Shown here in pieces: positions 7,919-20,238 of a stretch of DNA of 36,283 nucleotides (the first letter of the stretch is position 1; the number at the start of each line of letters is the position of its first letter). The position numbers were made by a program, and so were the translations under genes. The stretch comes from Oscillospiraceae bacterium (GTDB lineage: Bacteria; Bacillota; Clostridia; Oscillospirales; UBA929), in the NCBI GenBank assembly GCA_031253545.1, contig JAIRWH010000086.1:1-36283 (forward strand). Reading direction: 5' to 3'. Below the pieces are notes generated by a model. That model searched no databases. It was given only the letters and a program-made list of their open reading frames with translations, and was not told the origin of the DNA.

Positions 7919-9121
7919 TTAATCGCCGAGCACTTTGATGACCACGCCGGAGCCCACGGTGCGCCCGCCTTCGCGTATGGCGAAACGCAGGCCTTCCTCG
8001 ATGGCGATGGGGGTGATGAGCTGCACGTCCATCTCCACGTTGTCGCCCGGCATGCACATCTCCACGCCTTCCGGCAGATTGATAACCCCCGTCACGTCGG
8101 TGGTGCGGAAGTAAAACTGCGGGCGGTAATTGCCGAAGAACGGGGTGTGGCGACCGCCTTCTTCCTTGGTGAGCACATAAACCTGACCGATAAAATGCGT
8201 GTGCGGTTTGATGGAGCCGGGCTTGGCGAGCACTTGGCCGCGCTCAATGTCTTTCTTGTCCACCCCGCGCAACAGGCAACCGGCGTTGTCGCCCGCCTCC
8301 GCGTAGTCAAGCGTCTTGTGAAACATCTCAATGCCGGTTACGGTGGTCTCACGGGTGTCTTTGATGCCCACTATCTCCACTTTCTCGCCCGTCTTCAACT
8401 GGCCGCGCTCCACGCGGCCGGTGGCCACGGTGCCGCGACCGGTAATGGTGAACACGTCTTCCACAGGCATGAGAAACGGCATATCGCTCTTGCGTTCCGG
8501 GGTGGGAATCCAGGAATCCACTTCCTTCATGAGCTCTAAGATACAGGCGTATTCGGGAGCGTCTTGCGTCTTGGCCGCGCATTCGAGGGCTTGGAGGGCG
8601 CTGCCGCGCACGATGGGGGTGTTGTCGCCGTCGTAGTCGTACTTGGCGAGCAACTCGCGTATTTCCATCTCCACGAGGTCGAGCAACTCCGGGTCATCCA
8701 CTTGGTCAACCTTGTTCATAAAGACCAAGATTTGCGGCACGTTGACCTGGTGGGCGAGCAATATGTGCTCACGGGTCTGGGGCATAACGCTGTCGGGGGC
8801 GGACACCACCACGATGGCACCGTCCATCTGAGCCGCGCCGGTAATCATATTCTTGATGTAGTCGGCGTGACCGGGGCAGTCCACATGCGCGTAGTGGCGG
8901 TTTTGGGTTTCGTACTCCACGTGCGCGGTGTTGATGGTAATGCCGCGCTCGCGCTCTTCCGGCGCTTTGTCAATTTGGTCGTAAGCGGTGTAAACGGCTT
9001 TACCGTCCATGGCGAGCACCTTTGTGATGGCGGCCGTAAGGCTGGTCTTGCCATGGTCAACGTGGCCGATGGTGCCGATGTTCACGTGGGGTTTGGTGCG
9101 CTCGAATTTTTGTTTGCCCAT
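7919..9121 (-). CDS. tuf: Elongation factor Tu
   Basis: A 400-residue EF-Tu, the GTPase that delivers aminoacyl-tRNA to the ribosome. It shows the P-loop GHVDHGKT (about 19-26), switch [10 protein letters not shown], and the nucleotide-specificity motif NKVD, with full-length domains 2 and 3 ending in VIKVLGD. The start ATG at 9121 has a strong AAGGAGG about 9 nt upstream. It lies last in the RNA polymerase/str cluster but has its own promoter (9167-9195), which fits the large amount of EF-Tu needed. Length and motifs are normal. Confidence 0.98.
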   Translation of the reverse strand: MGKQKFERTKPHVNIGTIGHVDHGKTSLTAAITKVLAMDGKAVYTAYDQIDKAPEERERGITINTAHVEYETQNRHYAHVDCPGHADYIKNMITGAAQMDGAIVVVSAPDSVMPQTREHILLAHQVNVPQILVFMNKVDQVDDPELLDLVEMEIRELLAKYDYDGDNTPIVRGSALQALECAAKTQDAPEYACILELMKEVDSWIPTPERKSDMPFLMPVEDVFTITGRGTVATGRVERGQLKTGEKVEIVGIKDTRETTVTGIEMFHKTLDYAEAGDNAGCLLRGVDKKDIERGQVLAKPGSIKPHTHFIGQVYVLTKEEGGRHTPFFGNYRPQFYFRTTDVTGVINLPEGVEMCMPGDNVEMDVQLITPIAIEEGLRFAIREGGRTVGSGVVIKVLGD

Positions 9122-9166
9122 GGTGTTGTGTCCTCCTTAATAAGTCTGAATAATCAAGTACAAAGC

Positions 9167-9195
9167 ATTATACAGCAAGCGCGGCGAAAAATCAA
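9167..9195 (-). promoter_or_regulatory. Internal promoter for tuf
   Basis: On the minus strand TTGATT (9190-9195), 17 bp, then consensus TATAAT (9167-9172), giving a leader of about 40 nt with a strong SD. It sits in the 185-bp fusA-tuf spacer. Confidence 0.75.
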
Positions 9196-9306
9196 GAGCA
9201 ATTTTCATTGTCTGCCGAGGTTGACTCAACCGCCACTCAATTACTTGTAATGCCCGCCCGCCCGGCATTTGTAACCCGTCCGCCGCCGAGCTTTCGCGGA
9301 GGCTTG

Positions 9307-11379
9307 TCAGCGCCCGCCGAGCAGTTTTTCCTGCAACGCTTTCGGCAGTTCGATATAGCGCGAAGGTTCCATGGAGTACTGGCCCCTGCCTTGGGTCTTG
9401 GAGCGCAGCGCCGTGGCGTAGCCGAACATTTCCGAGAGTGGCACCTCCGCCGTAATCTCGTTGATGCCCTGACGCTTGTCTATGCCGTCTATGTGCGCCC
9501 GGCGGGAGTTTATGTCGCCGATAACATCGCCGAGGTAGTCTTCCGGGGTAAAGACGGAAACCTTCATAATCGGCTCAAGCAACACGGGGTCGGCCTTTTT
9601 GCAACCTTCCTTGAAAGCCATAGACGCGGCTATTCTGAACGCGATTTCCGACGAATCAACTTCGTGAAAAGAGCCGTCACGCAGTGTGACCTTGATGTCC
9701 ACCGCCGGATAGCCGGAGAGCACACCCGAAAGCATAGCGTCCGCGATGCCCTTCTCCACGGCCGGTATGTACTCTTTCGGTACGCTCCCGCCCACGGTTT
9801 TGTCTGTGAACTCGAAACCTTTGCCCGATTCGTTGGGCTCCACGGTGATGACCACATGGGCGTATTGGCCGTGGCCGCCGGTCTGGCGGACATGTTTATA
9901 TTCGGACTGGGCAGACTTCCTCACCGTTTCCTTGAAAGCCACCTGGGGCTTGCCCACGTTTGCCTCCACCTTAAAATCGCGCAACAGGCGGTCCACAATA
10001 ATCTCCAAATGCAGCTCGCCCATGCCCGCGATAATGGTCTGGCCCGTGTCGCCGTCGGTATATGCCTTGAAGGTGGGGTCTTCCTCGGACAGTTTTTGCA
10101 ACGCGATACCCATTTTTTCCTGCCCCGCCTTTGTGCGCGGCTCAATAGCCACCCGGATAACCGGTTCGGGGAAATCTATGGGTTCGAGAATCAAGGGGTG
10201 CTTTTCGTCACAAAGCGTGTCGCCCGTAGCCGTGCTGCGCAGACCTACCACGGCGGCGATATCTCCGGCATAGACCTTGTCCACATCCTCGCGGTGGTTG
10301 GCGTGCATGAGCAACAACCGCCCAAACCGCTCGCGTTGCTGCTTGGCGGTGTTCATGGCCACGCTGCCGGCCGTCAAGGTGCCGGAATACACCCTGAAAA
10401 AACTCAGCCGCCCCACATGCGGGTCGGTCATTATCTTAAACGCCAAGGCCGAAAACGGCGCGTCGTCCGAGGCTTCCCTTTCGCGGGTAGTTTCGGGGTT
10501 CTCCGGGTCCGTGCCCGTGACCGGCGGTATGTCGAGAGGAGAGGGGAGGTAGTCCACCACGGCATCGAGGAGGTTTTGCACACCCTTGTTGCGGTATGAT
10601 GTACCGCACAGCACCGGCACCAAGCCGCCGGATATGACCGCCTTCCTGATGACGGATTTGATGAGCGCCGCGGAGGGTTCCGTGTTTTCAAGCACCATTT
10701 CAGCCAATTCGTCGGAAAACATGGTGAGCGTGTCTATGAGCTTTTCGCGGCAAGAGGCCGCCTCGCCGACCAATTCCGCCGGCACGTCTTCTTCGCGTAT
10801 GTCTTTGCCCAGTTCGTCGTGGGCGCAGAAGGCGCGCATTTCCACAAGGTCCACCACGCCCCTGAACGCGAACTCCGCGCCGATGGGGATTTGTATGGGC
10901 ACGGCAAGGCAATGGAGGCGGGTACCCATCATATTTACCACATTTGAGAAATCCGCGCCCATTATATCCATTTTGTTGACATACGCAATACGCGGCACAC
11001 GGTATTTATCGGCCTGCCTCCACACCGTCTCCGATTGGGGCTCCACGCCGCCTTTGGCGCAGAAAACACACACCGCGCCGTCTAACACGCGCAGGGAACG
11101 CTCCACCTCTATGGTGAAGTCCACATGACCGGGCGTGTCTATGATGTTGATGCGGTGGTCTTTCCAGATGGCGGTGGTGGCGGCGCTGGTAATGGTAATG
11201 CCGCGGTCTTGCTCCTGCACCATCCAATCCATCGTGGCCGTGCCCTCGTGGACTTCGCCGAGCTTATAGTTGCGCCCCGTGTAAAACAGGATACGCTCCG
11301 TGGTGGTGGTCTTGCCCGCGTCTATGTGCGCCATAATGCCGATATTGCGGGTCATTTCCAGGGGGTATTGGCGGGACAT
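9307..11379 (-). CDS. fusA: Elongation factor G
   Basis: A 690-residue EF-G, the translocation GTPase. The N-terminus [20 protein letters not shown] leads into the P-loop [20 protein letters not shown] and NKMD complete the GTP-binding site. Domain IV/V blocks such as GGHGQYAHV and [21 protein letters not shown] are present. ATG 11379 is chosen by family alignment; it is 5 nt after the rpsG stop with no clear SD, so translation is probably coupled to rpsG. The in-frame extension upstream lies inside rpsG and is not credible. Confidence 0.98.
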   Translation of the reverse strand: MSRQYPLEMTRNIGIMAHIDAGKTTTTERILFYTGRNYKLGEVHEGTATMDWMVQEQDRGITITSAATTAIWKDHRINIIDTPGHVDFTIEVERSLRVLDGAVCVFCAKGGVEPQSETVWRQADKYRVPRIAYVNKMDIMGADFSNVVNMMGTRLHCLAVPIQIPIGAEFAFRGVVDLVEMRAFCAHDELGKDIREEDVPAELVGEAASCREKLIDTLTMFSDELAEMVLENTEPSAALIKSVIRKAVISGGLVPVLCGTSYRNKGVQNLLDAVVDYLPSPLDIPPVTGTDPENPETTREREASDDAPFSALAFKIMTDPHVGRLSFFRVYSGTLTAGSVAMNTAKQQRERFGRLLLMHANHREDVDKVYAGDIAAVVGLRSTATGDTLCDEKHPLILEPIDFPEPVIRVAIEPRTKAGQEKMGIALQKLSEEDPTFKAYTDGDTGQTIIAGMGELHLEIIVDRLLRDFKVEANVGKPQVAFKETVRKSAQSEYKHVRQTGGHGQYAHVVITVEPNESGKGFEFTDKTVGGSVPKEYIPAVEKGIADAMLSGVLSGYPAVDIKVTLRDGSFHEVDSSEIAFRIAASMAFKEGCKKADPVLLEPIMKVSVFTPEDYLGDVIGDINSRRAHIDGIDKRQGINEITAEVPLSEMFGYATALRSKTQGRGQYSMEPSRYIELPKALQEKLLGGR

Positions 11380-11384
11380 GGGAA

Positions 11385-11855
11385 TTACCAGCGATAATGA
11401 GCGAACGCTTTGTTTGCGTCTGCCATACGGTGGGTGTCCTCGCGTTTCTTTACCGCGCTGCCCGTGCCGTTGTTCGCGTCCATCAGTTCGCCCGCAAGCC
11501 GCTCCGCCATGGTTTTCTCGCTCCTGTTGCGAGCGTAGCCTATGAGCCAACGCAATCCGAGAGCCAAACGGCGGTCCGGGCGCACCTCTATGGGCACCTG
11601 GTAGGTGGAGCCGCCCACGCGGCGTGCCTTTACCTCAAGCACGGGCATGATGTTCTCCAACGCGTTGGTGAATACTTCCAACGGCTCTTTGCCGGTCTTT
11701 GCCTTAACCATGTCGAACGCGCCGTATACCACCTTTTGCGCCACTCCCTTTTTTCCGTCGTACATTATGCCGTTTACGAGCTTACTGACGATTTTGGAGT
11801 TATAGACAGGGTCGGGCAGGATATCTCTTTTCGGGACAGTACCTCTTCTGGGCAC
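11385..11855 (-). CDS. rpsG: 30S ribosomal protein S7
   Basis: A 156-residue S7, the primary assembly protein of the 30S head. The N-terminus [20 protein letters not shown] and the block [18 protein letters not shown] are typical. It starts with GTG at 11855, with AAGGAGGG about 8 nt upstream. It lies between rpsL and fusA in normal str-operon order. The 95-nt spacer upstream can form two hairpins (listed separately). Confidence 0.98.
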   Translation of the reverse strand: MPRRGTVPKRDILPDPVYNSKIVSKLVNGIMYDGKKGVAQKVVYGAFDMVKAKTGKEPLEVFTNALENIMPVLEVKARRVGGSTYQVPIEVRPDRRLALGLRWLIGYARNRSEKTMAERLAGELMDANNGTGSAVKKREDTHRMADANKAFAHYRW

Positions 11856-11893
11856 ATCGCTTCCCTCCTTCAGATTATGATTTCATAGGTACT

Positions 11894-11944
11894 CGAAGTG
11901 CGCCTTCGTGCTGTGCCCGCAGAGGCTATATAAAGCCTCGCGGG
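11894..11944 (-). promoter_or_regulatory. Two stem-loops in the rpsL-rpsG spacer
   Basis: A strong stem at 11916-11944 pairs CCCGC-A-GAGGCT with AGCCTC-GCGGG around a 6-nt loop (11 bp, one bulged A), starting 6 nt after the rpsL stop. A second hairpin, CGAAG/CTTCG with a 5-nt loop, lies at 11894-11908. Neither has a U-tract, so they are not terminators. In E. coli the S12-S7 spacer is where S7 binds to repress its own operon; a similar role here is inference. Confidence 0.55.
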
Positions 11945-11950
11945 GCGGAG

Positions 11951-12379
11951 TCACTTCTTGGCGGCGGGAGCCTTCGGGCGCTTGGCACCGTATTTGGACC
12001 TGCTCTGCCTGCGGTTAGCCACGCCTTGTGTGTCCAATGTGCCGCGCACGATGTGGTAGCGCACGCCGGGAATGTCTTTAACGCGCCCGCCGCGAATGAC
12101 CACCACGCTGTGTTCTTGCAGATTGTGCCCCACGCCGGGGATGTACGAGGTGACTTCCACGCCGTTGGAAAGGCGCACACGAGCCACTTTGCGAAGCGCG
12201 GAGTTGGGCTTTTTGGGTGTGGCCGTCTTTACCACCGTGCAGACACCGCGTTTTTGGGGGTTGTTTTGGTCGAGCAACTTTTTGCTGAGGGTGTTGAGGT
12301 TCTTGCCGAGCGCCGGCGCTTTGGATTTGTGCGCGGCCTTCCTGCGTCCGTTGCGTACCAACTGATTGAATGTGGGCAT
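11951..12379 (-). CDS. rpsL: 30S ribosomal protein S12
   Basis: A 142-residue S12, part of the decoding centre. [11 protein letters not shown] at the start, [17 protein letters not shown] and the [13 protein letters not shown] block are diagnostic. The Lys residues in [11 protein letters not shown] and the KDIPGVRYH region that are altered in streptomycin-resistant mutants are wild type. AAAGGAGG lies just before the ATG at 12379. It follows the L7Ae-like gene by 39 nt. Confidence 0.98.
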   Translation of the reverse strand: MPTFNQLVRNGRRKAAHKSKAPALGKNLNTLSKKLLDQNNPQKRGVCTVVKTATPKKPNSALRKVARVRLSNGVEVTSYIPGVGHNLQEHSVVVIRGGRVKDIPGVRYHIVRGTLDTQGVANRRQSRSKYGAKRPKAPAAKK

Positions 12380-12418
12380 ATTCTTCCTCCTTTCCGTGAA
12401 TATATGGCCTGCCTGCGG

Positions 12419-12658
12419 CTACGCGAGGATTACGGCCACCGCCGCGCCGATTTCTATGCCGCAGGCGGCACCGAGTTCGCCCATGCTTTCCACCGCCGTC
12501 ACGGGTATGCTTTTTTCCTCGCAGAGCCGCCGTATGGGCAGGGTCACGTCCGCCTTGGCATCGCTCGCCACAAAAGCCCGCAACGCCTTTCCTTCACGGA
12601 TGGCGCGGGCGGACTGCCTTGCGCCCGTGTAATGCTTGGTATCCGCGATACTTTCCAC
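12419..12658 (-). CDS. L7Ae-family ribosomal protein (YbxF-like)
   Basis: A 79-residue protein of the L7Ae/L30e/S12e family, the small K-turn RNA-binding protein commonly encoded between rpoC and rpsL in Firmicutes (YbxF/RplGB). Visible features are the GARQSARAIREGKALRAFVASDA block and the hydrophobic IPVTAVESMGELGAACGIE segment. It starts with GTG at 12658 behind AGGGGTGAG. YbxF-type proteins bind K-turn RNAs; the specific target here is unknown. Confidence 0.9.
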   Translation of the reverse strand: MESIADTKHYTGARQSARAIREGKALRAFVASDAKADVTLPIRRLCEEKSIPVTAVESMGELGAACGIEIGAAVAVILA

Positions 12659-12714
12659 GCAAACTCACCCCTATGCCATACAAGAGCAAAGTGTAACGCC
12701 TCCGGCGGTAAAAG

Positions 12715-15700
12715 TCAATACCTGTTTATGTATTCGTATGGTTCCTCTTGGTAGAATTGGTATTCCTGCGGGCTGCGCACCAAGTCGAAGTCGCGGTACA
12801 TTTCCATGCCGGAGCCGGCCGGCACGAGCTTTCCGATGATGACGTTTTCTTTGAGACCGAGCAGGCTATCTACTTTGCCGCGTGTGGCGGCCTCCGTGAG
12901 CACGCGCGTGGTTTCTTGGAACGATGCCGCCGACAGGAAGCTGTCTGTGGCGAGCGAGGCTTTGGTGATGCCGAGCAACAACACGCTGCCTTGCGCTTTT
13001 TCCAAATCCGACTCTCCGGAGGCGATGCGCGCGTCAATTTCCTTGTTCTTTTGTTCTAATTCGTAGACATCCACTATGGAGCCGATGAGCAAGTCGGTGT
13101 CGCCGGAGTTTTCCACGCGGGTCTTTCGCATCATTTGCCGGGCAATCACCTCAATATGCTTGTCGTTGATGTCCACGCCTTGTTGGCGATAAACCTGCTG
13201 CACTTCAAAGATGAGGTAGTCATGAACCGCGGAGACACCCCTGATTCTGAGCACATCGTGCGGGTTCATGGTGCCTTCGGTGAGTTCTTTGCCTTTCTCA
13301 ATAATGTCGCCCTGCTCCACTTTGAGTTTGATGGAGGATGGTATTTGATATGTGTGCCCCTCGCCGTTTTCATCATTTTTCACGGTGATGACGCGCAGCG
13401 AACCTTTGCGCGCCTCCTCAATGGAAACCACTCCGCCGCTTTCGGCGAGTGTGGACGCGCGTTTGGGTTTGCGAGCCTCGAAAATCTCCTCCACGCGCGG
13501 CAGGCCTTGCGTAATATCCTCGCTTGTGGCAATGCCGCCCGTGTGGAAGGTGCGCATGGTAAGTTGTGTGCCGGGTTCGCCTATGGACTGCGCGGCGATA
13601 ATGCCCACGCTTTCGCCAACATTTACCGGTTCGCCGGTGGCGAGGTTTGCGCCGTAACAAGCGGCGCAAACGCCGTAACGCGCGCGGCAAGTGAGAAGCG
13701 AACGGATTTTGACTTTCTCAACGCCCGCCGCGCTGATTTTGACCGCGTCGTCTTCCGTCATGCAGGTGTTCTTTTTTACCACGGTTTTGCCGTCGGCATC
13801 CGTCACATCTTCCGCGCAATAGCGACCTATGAGCCTGTCGGCAAGCGGCTCTATGACCTTGCCGGAATCCTCCGCAATCTCGCAGACCTCTAACCCGTCG
13901 GTCGTCTTGCAGTCAAGCTCACGGATGATAACGTCTTGCGACACGTCCACAAGCCGTCTCGTGAGATAACCGGAGTCGGCGGTGCGCAAGGCGGTATCGG
14001 CCAATCCTTTCCGCGCTCCGCGCGAGGAGATGAAGTATTCGAGCACATTCAGCCCTTCGCGGAAATTGGCCTTGATGGGTATTTCAATCGTCTTGCCCGC
14101 AGTATTTGCCATAAGACCGCGCATACCCGCGAGCTGGCGGATTTGGTTGGTGCTGCCGCGCGCTCCGGAATCCGCCATCATGTATATCGGATTGGTTTTG
14201 TCGAGGTGTTCCTGCATTTTCTCCGTAACTTTTTCGGCGCACTTGCTCCATTCGGCCACAACTTCCCTGTAGCGTTCTTCGTTGGTGAGCGTCCCGCGCC
14301 TGTATTGACGGTCGAGCGAAGCCACCCTCTGCTCGGATTCCTTTATCAATTCCGCTTTTTCCGGCGGTACTGTCATATCGGAGATGGATATGGTGATGGC
14401 ACCGCGCGTGGAATACTTAAAGCCGAGAGCCTTGATTTTGTCGAGCAGCGCGGCGGCCGCCGTGAATCCGTGCTTCTTGATGACCCTGTCTATTATTTTG
14501 GAAAGCTCCGCCTTGTTTGTGCGGGTGGTTATCTCTAAGTCGAGCTCTTTTTCGGGGTTTGTGCGGTCCACATAGCCGAGATCTTGCGGTATATGCTCGT
14601 TGAATATGAGTTGCCCCACGGTACATTCCACAATACGGGCAATTTTCACGCCGCCTTTGCCCGTCTTTTCACGCCTGACTTTAATTTTGGCATGAATACC
14701 CACGGAGCCGGCATCCAAGGCCATAAGAGCCTCGTCTTCACTTGAAAAGGCTTTACCCGTGCCTTCTTCGCTTTCGCGCACATCCGTGAGATAATAGGCT
14801 CCGAGTACCATGTCCTGTGTGGGCACGGTCACCGGGCGACCGTCTTTCGGGTGCAGCAGGTTGTTTGCCGAGAGCATGAGGAAACGCGCCTCGGCCTGCG
14901 CCTCGGCGGACAAAGGCACATGCACGGCCATTTGGTCGCCGTCGAAGTCCGCGTTGTAGGCCGTGCAGACCAACGGGTGGAGTTTTAAGGCTCTGCCCTC
15001 CACGAGCACGGGTTCAAAGGCCTGTATGCCTAACCTGTGAAGCGTGGGGGCGCGGTTGAGCAGCACGGGATGTTCGGTAATGACATCGTCTAAGGCATCC
15101 CACACTATGGTCAGGGAGCGCTCCACCTTCTTTTTCGCAGCCTTGATATTGTCCGCCTTCCCGTCTTCCACAAGTTTTTTCATCACAAAGGGCTTAAAGA
15201 GCTCAAGCGCCATCTCTTTGGGCAGACCGCACTGGTATATTTTCAGCTCCGGACCCACCACTATGACCGAGCGCCCGGAATAATCCACGCGCTTGCCGAG
15301 CAGGTTTTGCCTAAAACGCCCCTGCTTGCCTTTGAGCATATCGGAAAGGCTTTTGAGCGCGCGGTTATTGGAACCCGTAACAGGCCTGCCTTTCCTGCCG
15401 TTGTCTATAAGCGCGTCCACGGCTTCCTGCAGCATGCGCTTTTCGTTCTTTACCATAATATCCGGTGCGGAGAGTTGTATGAGCTTGCTCAGGCGGTTGT
15501 TTCTGTTGATTACCCTGCGGTAGAGGTCGTTGAGGTCGCTCGTGGCAAAGCGCCCCCCGTCGAGCTGCACCATGGGGCGCAGTTCCGGCGGAATAACGGG
15601 TATGACATCCAGAATCATCCACTCCGGGCGATTGCCCGAAGTCCTAAACGCCTCCACCACTTCAAGGCATTTGATAATGCGCAGCTTCTTTTGGCCGGAG

Positions 15701-16293
15701 GCATCTCTCAGGTCGGCTTTGAGCTTCTGCGACAGCTCGTCGCAGTCTATTTCGGCAAGGAGCTTTTGTATGGCTTCCGCGCCCATGCCCGCTTCGAAGT
15801 CATCTTCGTACTTTTCGCGTAGCGCCTCGTATTCTTTGGGCGAGAGCACGTCTTTTTTCTTCAGTTGCGGCACATCGCCCGGGTCTATGACCACATAAGA
15901 GATGAAGTACAAAACCCTTTCTAAGTTGCGCGGGCTCATGTCGAGTATCAAGCCCATGCGCGAAGGTATGCCCTTGAAGTACCAAATATGGCTGACGGGC
16001 GCGGCAAGCTGTATGTGCCCCATCCACTCGCGGCGCATCTTTTTGCGGGTGACTTCCACCCCGCAGCGTTCGCAGATTTTGCCTTTGTGGCAGATTTTTT
16101 TATATTTGCCGCAATGACATTCCCAGTCTTTTTGGGGTCCGAAAATTTTCTCGCAAAACAAGCCCGCCGGTTCGGGTTTGAGGGTGCGGTAGTTGATGGT
16201 TTCGGGCTTTTTCACCTCGCCCTTCGACCATTGCAGCACCATATCCGGTGAGGCAAGGCCGATTTTGATGGCTTCAAACGGCTGGTAACTCAT
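12715..16293 (-). CDS. rpoC: DNA-directed RNA polymerase subunit beta'
   Basis: A 1192-residue RpoC. The N-terminal zinc site ([13 protein letters not shown], then CERCG), the catalytic Mg-binding motif [12 protein letters not shown] and the second zinc site ([13 protein letters not shown]) are all intact. Three in-frame ATGs lie near the rpoB stop; 16293 is chosen because GGGGAGG is 12 nt upstream, whereas the ATGs at 16305 and 16302 lie within or next to that SD. It begins 1 nt past the rpoB stop. No large lineage-specific insertion was seen. Confidence 0.97.
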   Translation of the reverse strand: MSYQPFEAIKIGLASPDMVLQWSKGEVKKPETINYRTLKPEPAGLFCEKIFGPQKDWECHCGKYKKICHKGKICERCGVEVTRKKMRREWMGHIQLAAPVSHIWYFKGIPSRMGLILDMSPRNLERVLYFISYVVIDPGDVPQLKKKDVLSPKEYEALREKYEDDFEAGMGAEAIQKLLAEIDCDELSQKLKADLRDASGQKKLRIIKCLEVVEAFRTSGNRPEWMILDVIPVIPPELRPMVQLDGGRFATSDLNDLYRRVINRNNRLSKLIQLSAPDIMVKNEKRMLQEAVDALIDNGRKGRPVTGSNNRALKSLSDMLKGKQGRFRQNLLGKRVDYSGRSVIVVGPELKIYQCGLPKEMALELFKPFVMKKLVEDGKADNIKAAKKKVERSLTIVWDALDDVITEHPVLLNRAPTLHRLGIQAFEPVLVEGRALKLHPLVCTAYNADFDGDQMAVHVPLSAEAQAEARFLMLSANNLLHPKDGRPVTVPTQDMVLGAYYLTDVRESEEGTGKAFSSEDEALMALDAGSVGIHAKIKVRREKTGKGGVKIARIVECTVGQLIFNEHIPQDLGYVDRTNPEKELDLEITTRTNKAELSKIIDRVIKKHGFTAAAALLDKIKALGFKYSTRGAITISISDMTVPPEKAELIKESEQRVASLDRQYRRGTLTNEERYREVVAEWSKCAEKVTEKMQEHLDKTNPIYMMADSGARGSTNQIRQLAGMRGLMANTAGKTIEIPIKANFREGLNVLEYFISSRGARKGLADTALRTADSGYLTRRLVDVSQDVIIRELDCKTTDGLEVCEIAEDSGKVIEPLADRLIGRYCAEDVTDADGKTVVKKNTCMTEDDAVKISAAGVEKVKIRSLLTCRARYGVCAACYGANLATGEPVNVGESVGIIAAQSIGEPGTQLTMRTFHTGGIATSEDITQGLPRVEEIFEARKPKRASTLAESGGVVSIEEARKGSLRVITVKNDENGEGHTYQIPSSIKLKVEQGDIIEKGKELTEGTMNPHDVLRIRGVSAVHDYLIFEVQQVYRQQGVDINDKHIEVIARQMMRKTRVENSGDTDLLIGSIVDVYELEQKNKEIDARIASGESDLEKAQGSVLLLGITKASLATDSFLSAASFQETTRVLTEAATRGKVDSLLGLKENVIIGKLVPAGSGMEMYRDFDLVRSPQEYQFYQEEPYEYINRY

Positions 16294-16294
16294 G

Positions 16295-19200
16295 TTATTC
16301 ATCATCCTCCCCGCTACCGGCGGCAAACTCGCCGTTATCGCCTGAACTCGCATGTTTGGTGTCTATGTCTTCGTAGTGGTAGCCCCTCGTGTGCACATAT
16401 ACGCCGGCTGAGTCGTCGAAGCCGATTTCCTCGGCGTTGCGCATATTGACATCCTCCTCGTCGGCAAGGGTAATCTCCTCGCCGTGCCTGTCAAGCACCC
16501 GTATGTCTAAGCACAGTGACTGCAACTCTTTGATGAGGACACGAAAACTTTCCGGCACTCCCGGTTGCGGCACATTATGACCCTTGACGATGGACTCGTA
16601 AGTCTTGACCCTGCCGGTAATATCGTCGCTTTTGACCGTGAGTATTTCCTGCAAGGTAAACGCCGCGCCGTAAGCCTCCAAAGCCCAGACCTCCATTTCC
16701 CCGAAACGCTGACCGCCGAATTGCGCCTTGCCGCCGAGCGGCTGCTGCGTGACGAGCGAATACGGACCCGTGCTGCGCGCGTGGATTTTGTCGTCCACTA
16801 AATGATGGAGCTTTAGGAAGTACACGTAACCCACGGTCACGGGGTTATCGAACTTCTCGCCCGTGCGCCCGTCGTAGAGGACAGATTTGCCCGTGGGGCT
16901 GAGACCCGCGTGCAGAAGCGTGTTTTCGATGTCTGTTTCATCTGCGCCGTCAAACACGGGCGTGGCCACTTTCCAGCCTAATTTTTGCGCCGCGTAGCCA
17001 AGGTGCACTTCCAGCACTTGCCCGATATTCATACGCGAGGGTACACCGAGCGGGTTGAGCACTATGTCTAATGGGGTGCCGTCCGGTAAGAACGGCATAT
17101 CCTCCTGCGGCAGTATGCGCGAAACCACGCCTTTGTTGCCGTGGCGCCCGGCCATTTTGTCGCCCACCGAGATTTTGCGCTTTTGGGCTATGTAGCAGCG
17201 AACGAGCATATTCACGCCCGGGGGCAGTTCGTCGTTGTTCTCTCTCGTGAAAACCTTCACGTCCACCACGGTGCCGGATTCGCCGTGGGGCACACGCAGT
17301 GAGGTGTCGCGCACCTCGCGGGCTTTCTCGCCGAATATAGCCCTGAGCAGTTTGTCTTCGGACGCGGGCTCTGTCTCGCCTTTTGGTGTCACCTTTCCCA
17401 CGAGTATATCGCCGCTCCGCACCTCGGCGCCGATACGGACGATGCCGCGCTCGTCCAAGTCCTTGAGCGCGTCGTCGCCCACTTGCGAAATATCGCGGGT
17501 AATCTCCTCGTTGCCGAGTTTGGTGTCGCGCGCTTCGGTTTCGTGCTCCTCGATGTGGATGGAGGTGAATACGTCGTCGCGCACAAGCCGTTCGTTTATG
17601 AGTATCGCGTCTTCGTAATTGTAGCCTTCCCATGTCATAAAGCCGATGAGCACATTTCGCCCGAGCGAGATTTCACCCTTGCACGTGGAGGGGCCGTCGG
17701 CAATGACGGTACCCGCGGATATTGTGTCGCCCACGCCGACGATGGGCCGTTGGTTGATGCAGGTGCCTTGGTTGGAACGCAAAAATTTCGTGAGCTTATA
17801 CGCGGCTTCGGTGCCGTCGTGGTGGGCGACGACAATCTTGTCTGCGGTCACGGCGTTTACCACGCCGTCTTTCCGCGCGCATACCACCACGCCGGAATCC
17901 ACCGCGGCCTTATATTCCATGCCCGTGCCCACAATGGGGGCTTCCGTGATTAGTAACGGCACAGCCTGGCGTTGCATATTGGAGCCCATCAGCGCCCTGT
18001 TGGCATCGTCGTTTTCCAAAAACGGTATCATGGCTGTGGCCACGGATACCATCATTTTCGGTGATATGTCCACATAGTCCACACGCTCCCTGTCTACCTC
18101 AATTATTTCGCGGTTGCGGCAAGTAATACGTTCGTTGACAAAACGGCGCTCGCCGTCTGTCGGCTCGTTGGCTTGCGCCACAACATATTCGTCTTCCACG
18201 TCCGCGGTCATATACACAACTTCACCGGTGAGCTGCTTTGTCTCCGGGTCTATCTTCTGATACGGCGCTTCTATGAAGCCGTATTCATTGATGCGGGCGT
18301 AAGTGGAGAGGTAGGAGATGAGGCCGATGTTCGGGCCTTCCGGCGTTTCTATGGGGCACATACGGCCGTAATGGCTGTAATGCACGTCGCGCACCTCGAA
18401 GTTCGCGCGTTCGCGCGAGAGGCCGCCGGGACCCAGCGCGGACATACGGCGCTTGTGCGTCAGCTCGGCAAGCGGGTTCGTTTGGTCCATAAACTGGCTC
18501 AGCGGTGAAGAGCCGAAAAACTCCTTTATCGCGGCCGTGACCGGTCTTATGTTGATAAGGGTCTGCGGTGTGACGATTTCTATGTCTTGTATAGTCATAC
18601 GTTCGCGTATAACGCGCTCCATACGCGAAAAACCTATGCGAAATTGGTTTTGCAACAGTTCGCCCACGGAACGCAGCCTGCGGTTGCCCAAGTGGTCTAT
18701 GTCGTCCGTAGAGCCGATGTTGTGGTGCAACCCGCACATATAGCTCACGGATGCCAGTATGTCGTCTTTGAGTATGTGTTTCGGCACCAAGTCGTCTATA
18801 CGCTCGGCGATTATCTCGGCAAGGTTCGGGTGGTTGCCGGCGAGTATTTCGCGCAATACCGAAAAGCGCACCTTTTCCTTTATGCCCCCCGCCGCTTCGG
18901 GCGGCACAAAATCCGCTATATTGACCATGCCGTTGCCGAGCAATTTTACCTCTTTGCCGTCGGTCTCCACCCATAGCTCCGTGACCCCGCGCGCTTCAAC
19001 GGCGGCGGCTTCTTCGCGGGAAAGGAGTTTGCCGACGTCAGCCAAGGTCTCGCCCGTGAGCGGGTCGGTCACGGCGCGCGAGAGGCGCAGGTTTGCCGCG
19101 CGGGAAGCGAGGGCGAGCTTTTTGTTGAACTTGTAGCGGCCCACGTTGCCCAAGTCGTATCGGCGCGTGTCGAAAAACAGCCCGTTGAGCAGGCTTTCCG

Positions 19201-19993
19201 CGCTCTCCACAGTGGGAGGTTCGCCCGGGCGGAGCTTTTTATATATTTCCATCATGGCCTCGCCGCGTGTCTTTGCGGTGTCTTTTTCGAGCGTAACCTT
19301 AATGCGCTCATCCCCGCCGAACAGCTCCAAAATCTCGGCGTCGCTTTCCGGACCCACGGCACGGAGCAGGCATGTCACGTTGAGTTTGCGGTTTTTGTCT
19401 ATGCGCACGGAGAAAGTGTCGCTGTTTATGTCCGTCTCATACTCTAACCACGCGCCGCGATATGGTATTACGGTGGCACCGTAGCCGTTGACAATGCCCT
19501 TGTCTTTGCGCTCTTCATAGTAAACCCCGGGCGAGCGGACTATTTGGGAAACAATGACGCGCTCCGCGCCGTTGATGATGAATGTGCCGCTGTCTGTCAT
19601 CTTCGGGAAATCGCCCATGAAGAGCTCCTGCTCTTTTATCTCCCCGGTTTCGCGGTTGTACAGCCTCACGCGCACCTTCAGCGGGGCGGCGTAAGTGGCA
19701 TCGCGTTCTTTACATTCGTCCACGGTATATTTCGGCGTATCGTCAAGCTGATGGTCAATGAAGGTGAGCTCCAATTTGCCCGTGTAGTCGGTGATGGCCG
19801 CCACATCATGAAAGACTTGCCGCAAGCCGGTCTCTAAAAACCAGTTGTAGGAGTTTTTTTGCACCTCGATAAAATTGGGCATTTGCAAAACGTCTTCAAG
19901 CCGCGCGTAACTCTTGCGGACGGTGCCGCCATACTCGATGTCTTTTACCCGGTCTAATATTCCGACCCGCTCCTCTGCCTGCAAAGCCGCCAC
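16295..19993 (-). CDS. rpoB: DNA-directed RNA polymerase subunit beta
   Basis: A 1232-residue RpoB of normal Firmicutes length. The rifampicin-pocket region reads [20 protein letters not shown] then [12 protein letters not shown]: the residues equivalent to E. coli D516, H526 and S531 are wild type, but Q510 is Pro, N518 is Thr and S522 is Ala. The start is uncertain. GTG 19993 sits directly against the SD-like AAAGGG, while a TTG at 19984 (three codons in) has an 8-nt spacing; the true start may be the TTG. It is the first gene of the transcript from 20239-20267, separated from rplJL, which usually precede rpoB and are not in the window. Confidence 0.97.
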   Translation of the reverse strand: MAALQAEERVGILDRVKDIEYGGTVRKSYARLEDVLQMPNFIEVQKNSYNWFLETGLRQVFHDVAAITDYTGKLELTFIDHQLDDTPKYTVDECKERDATYAAPLKVRVRLYNRETGEIKEQELFMGDFPKMTDSGTFIINGAERVIVSQIVRSPGVYYEERKDKGIVNGYGATVIPYRGAWLEYETDINSDTFSVRIDKNRKLNVTCLLRAVGPESDAEILELFGGDERIKVTLEKDTAKTRGEAMMEIYKKLRPGEPPTVESAESLLNGLFFDTRRYDLGNVGRYKFNKKLALASRAANLRLSRAVTDPLTGETLADVGKLLSREEAAAVEARGVTELWVETDGKEVKLLGNGMVNIADFVPPEAAGGIKEKVRFSVLREILAGNHPNLAEIIAERIDDLVPKHILKDDILASVSYMCGLHHNIGSTDDIDHLGNRRLRSVGELLQNQFRIGFSRMERVIRERMTIQDIEIVTPQTLINIRPVTAAIKEFFGSSPLSQFMDQTNPLAELTHKRRMSALGPGGLSRERANFEVRDVHYSHYGRMCPIETPEGPNIGLISYLSTYARINEYGFIEAPYQKIDPETKQLTGEVVYMTADVEDEYVVAQANEPTDGERRFVNERITCRNREIIEVDRERVDYVDISPKMMVSVATAMIPFLENDDANRALMGSNMQRQAVPLLITEAPIVGTGMEYKAAVDSGVVVCARKDGVVNAVTADKIVVAHHDGTEAAYKLTKFLRSNQGTCINQRPIVGVGDTISAGTVIADGPSTCKGEISLGRNVLIGFMTWEGYNYEDAILINERLVRDDVFTSIHIEEHETEARDTKLGNEEITRDISQVGDDALKDLDERGIVRIGAEVRSGDILVGKVTPKGETEPASEDKLLRAIFGEKAREVRDTSLRVPHGESGTVVDVKVFTRENNDELPPGVNMLVRCYIAQKRKISVGDKMAGRHGNKGVVSRILPQEDMPFLPDGTPLDIVLNPLGVPSRMNIGQVLEVHLGYAAQKLGWKVATPVFDGADETDIENTLLHAGLSPTGKSVLYDGRTGEKFDNPVTVGYVYFLKLHHLVDDKIHARSTGPYSLVTQQPLGGKAQFGGQRFGEMEVWALEAYGAAFTLQEILTVKSDDITGRVKTYESIVKGHNVPQPGVPESFRVLIKELQSLCLDIRVLDRHGEEITLADEEDVNMRNAEEIGFDDSAGVYVHTRGYHYEDIDTKHASSGDNGEFAAGSGEDDE

Positions 19994-20232
19994 CCCTTTA
20001 TATCATTTGATGAAACCGTTCGACGGGGAATTTTCCCCAAAACCCCTTTCCGCAAGAGAGGAATGGCGCGCATTGCCTCCGCTCCGCGACAATCTGCCGT
20101 TCGGGGAAATCGGGTGCGATATTCACGGATAGGACGTAACAAAATAAAAAAGCGCGATTATCAGCTTGCCTTGCGTGCGGTTTTCTGTTATAATTGGAAC
20201 GCGGAGTTGTGCGGTCTGCGCGCAAGCGTCAA
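19994..20232 (-). promoter_or_regulatory. Long rpoB leader
   Basis: About 240 nt separate the predicted start point from rpoB. Near its end (about 20026-20039) GGGGAAAATTCCCC can fold into a small hairpin, and other GC-rich segments could pair. No credible gene or recognised riboswitch is present. Regulation through this leader is inference. Confidence 0.4.
20166..20194 (+). promoter_or_regulatory. Promoter for the GT2-GtrA operon
   Basis: TTGCCT (20166-20171), 17 bp, then consensus TATAAT (20189-20194) with an extended -10 (TG at 20186-20187). It faces the rpoB promoter. Confidence 0.7.
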
Positions 20233-20238
20233 TTTAGG

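Noticed and set aside
19998-20225. A 75-codon frame in the rpoB leader
   Set aside because: Its composition is not protein-like, it has no SD, and it lies over two promoter regions.
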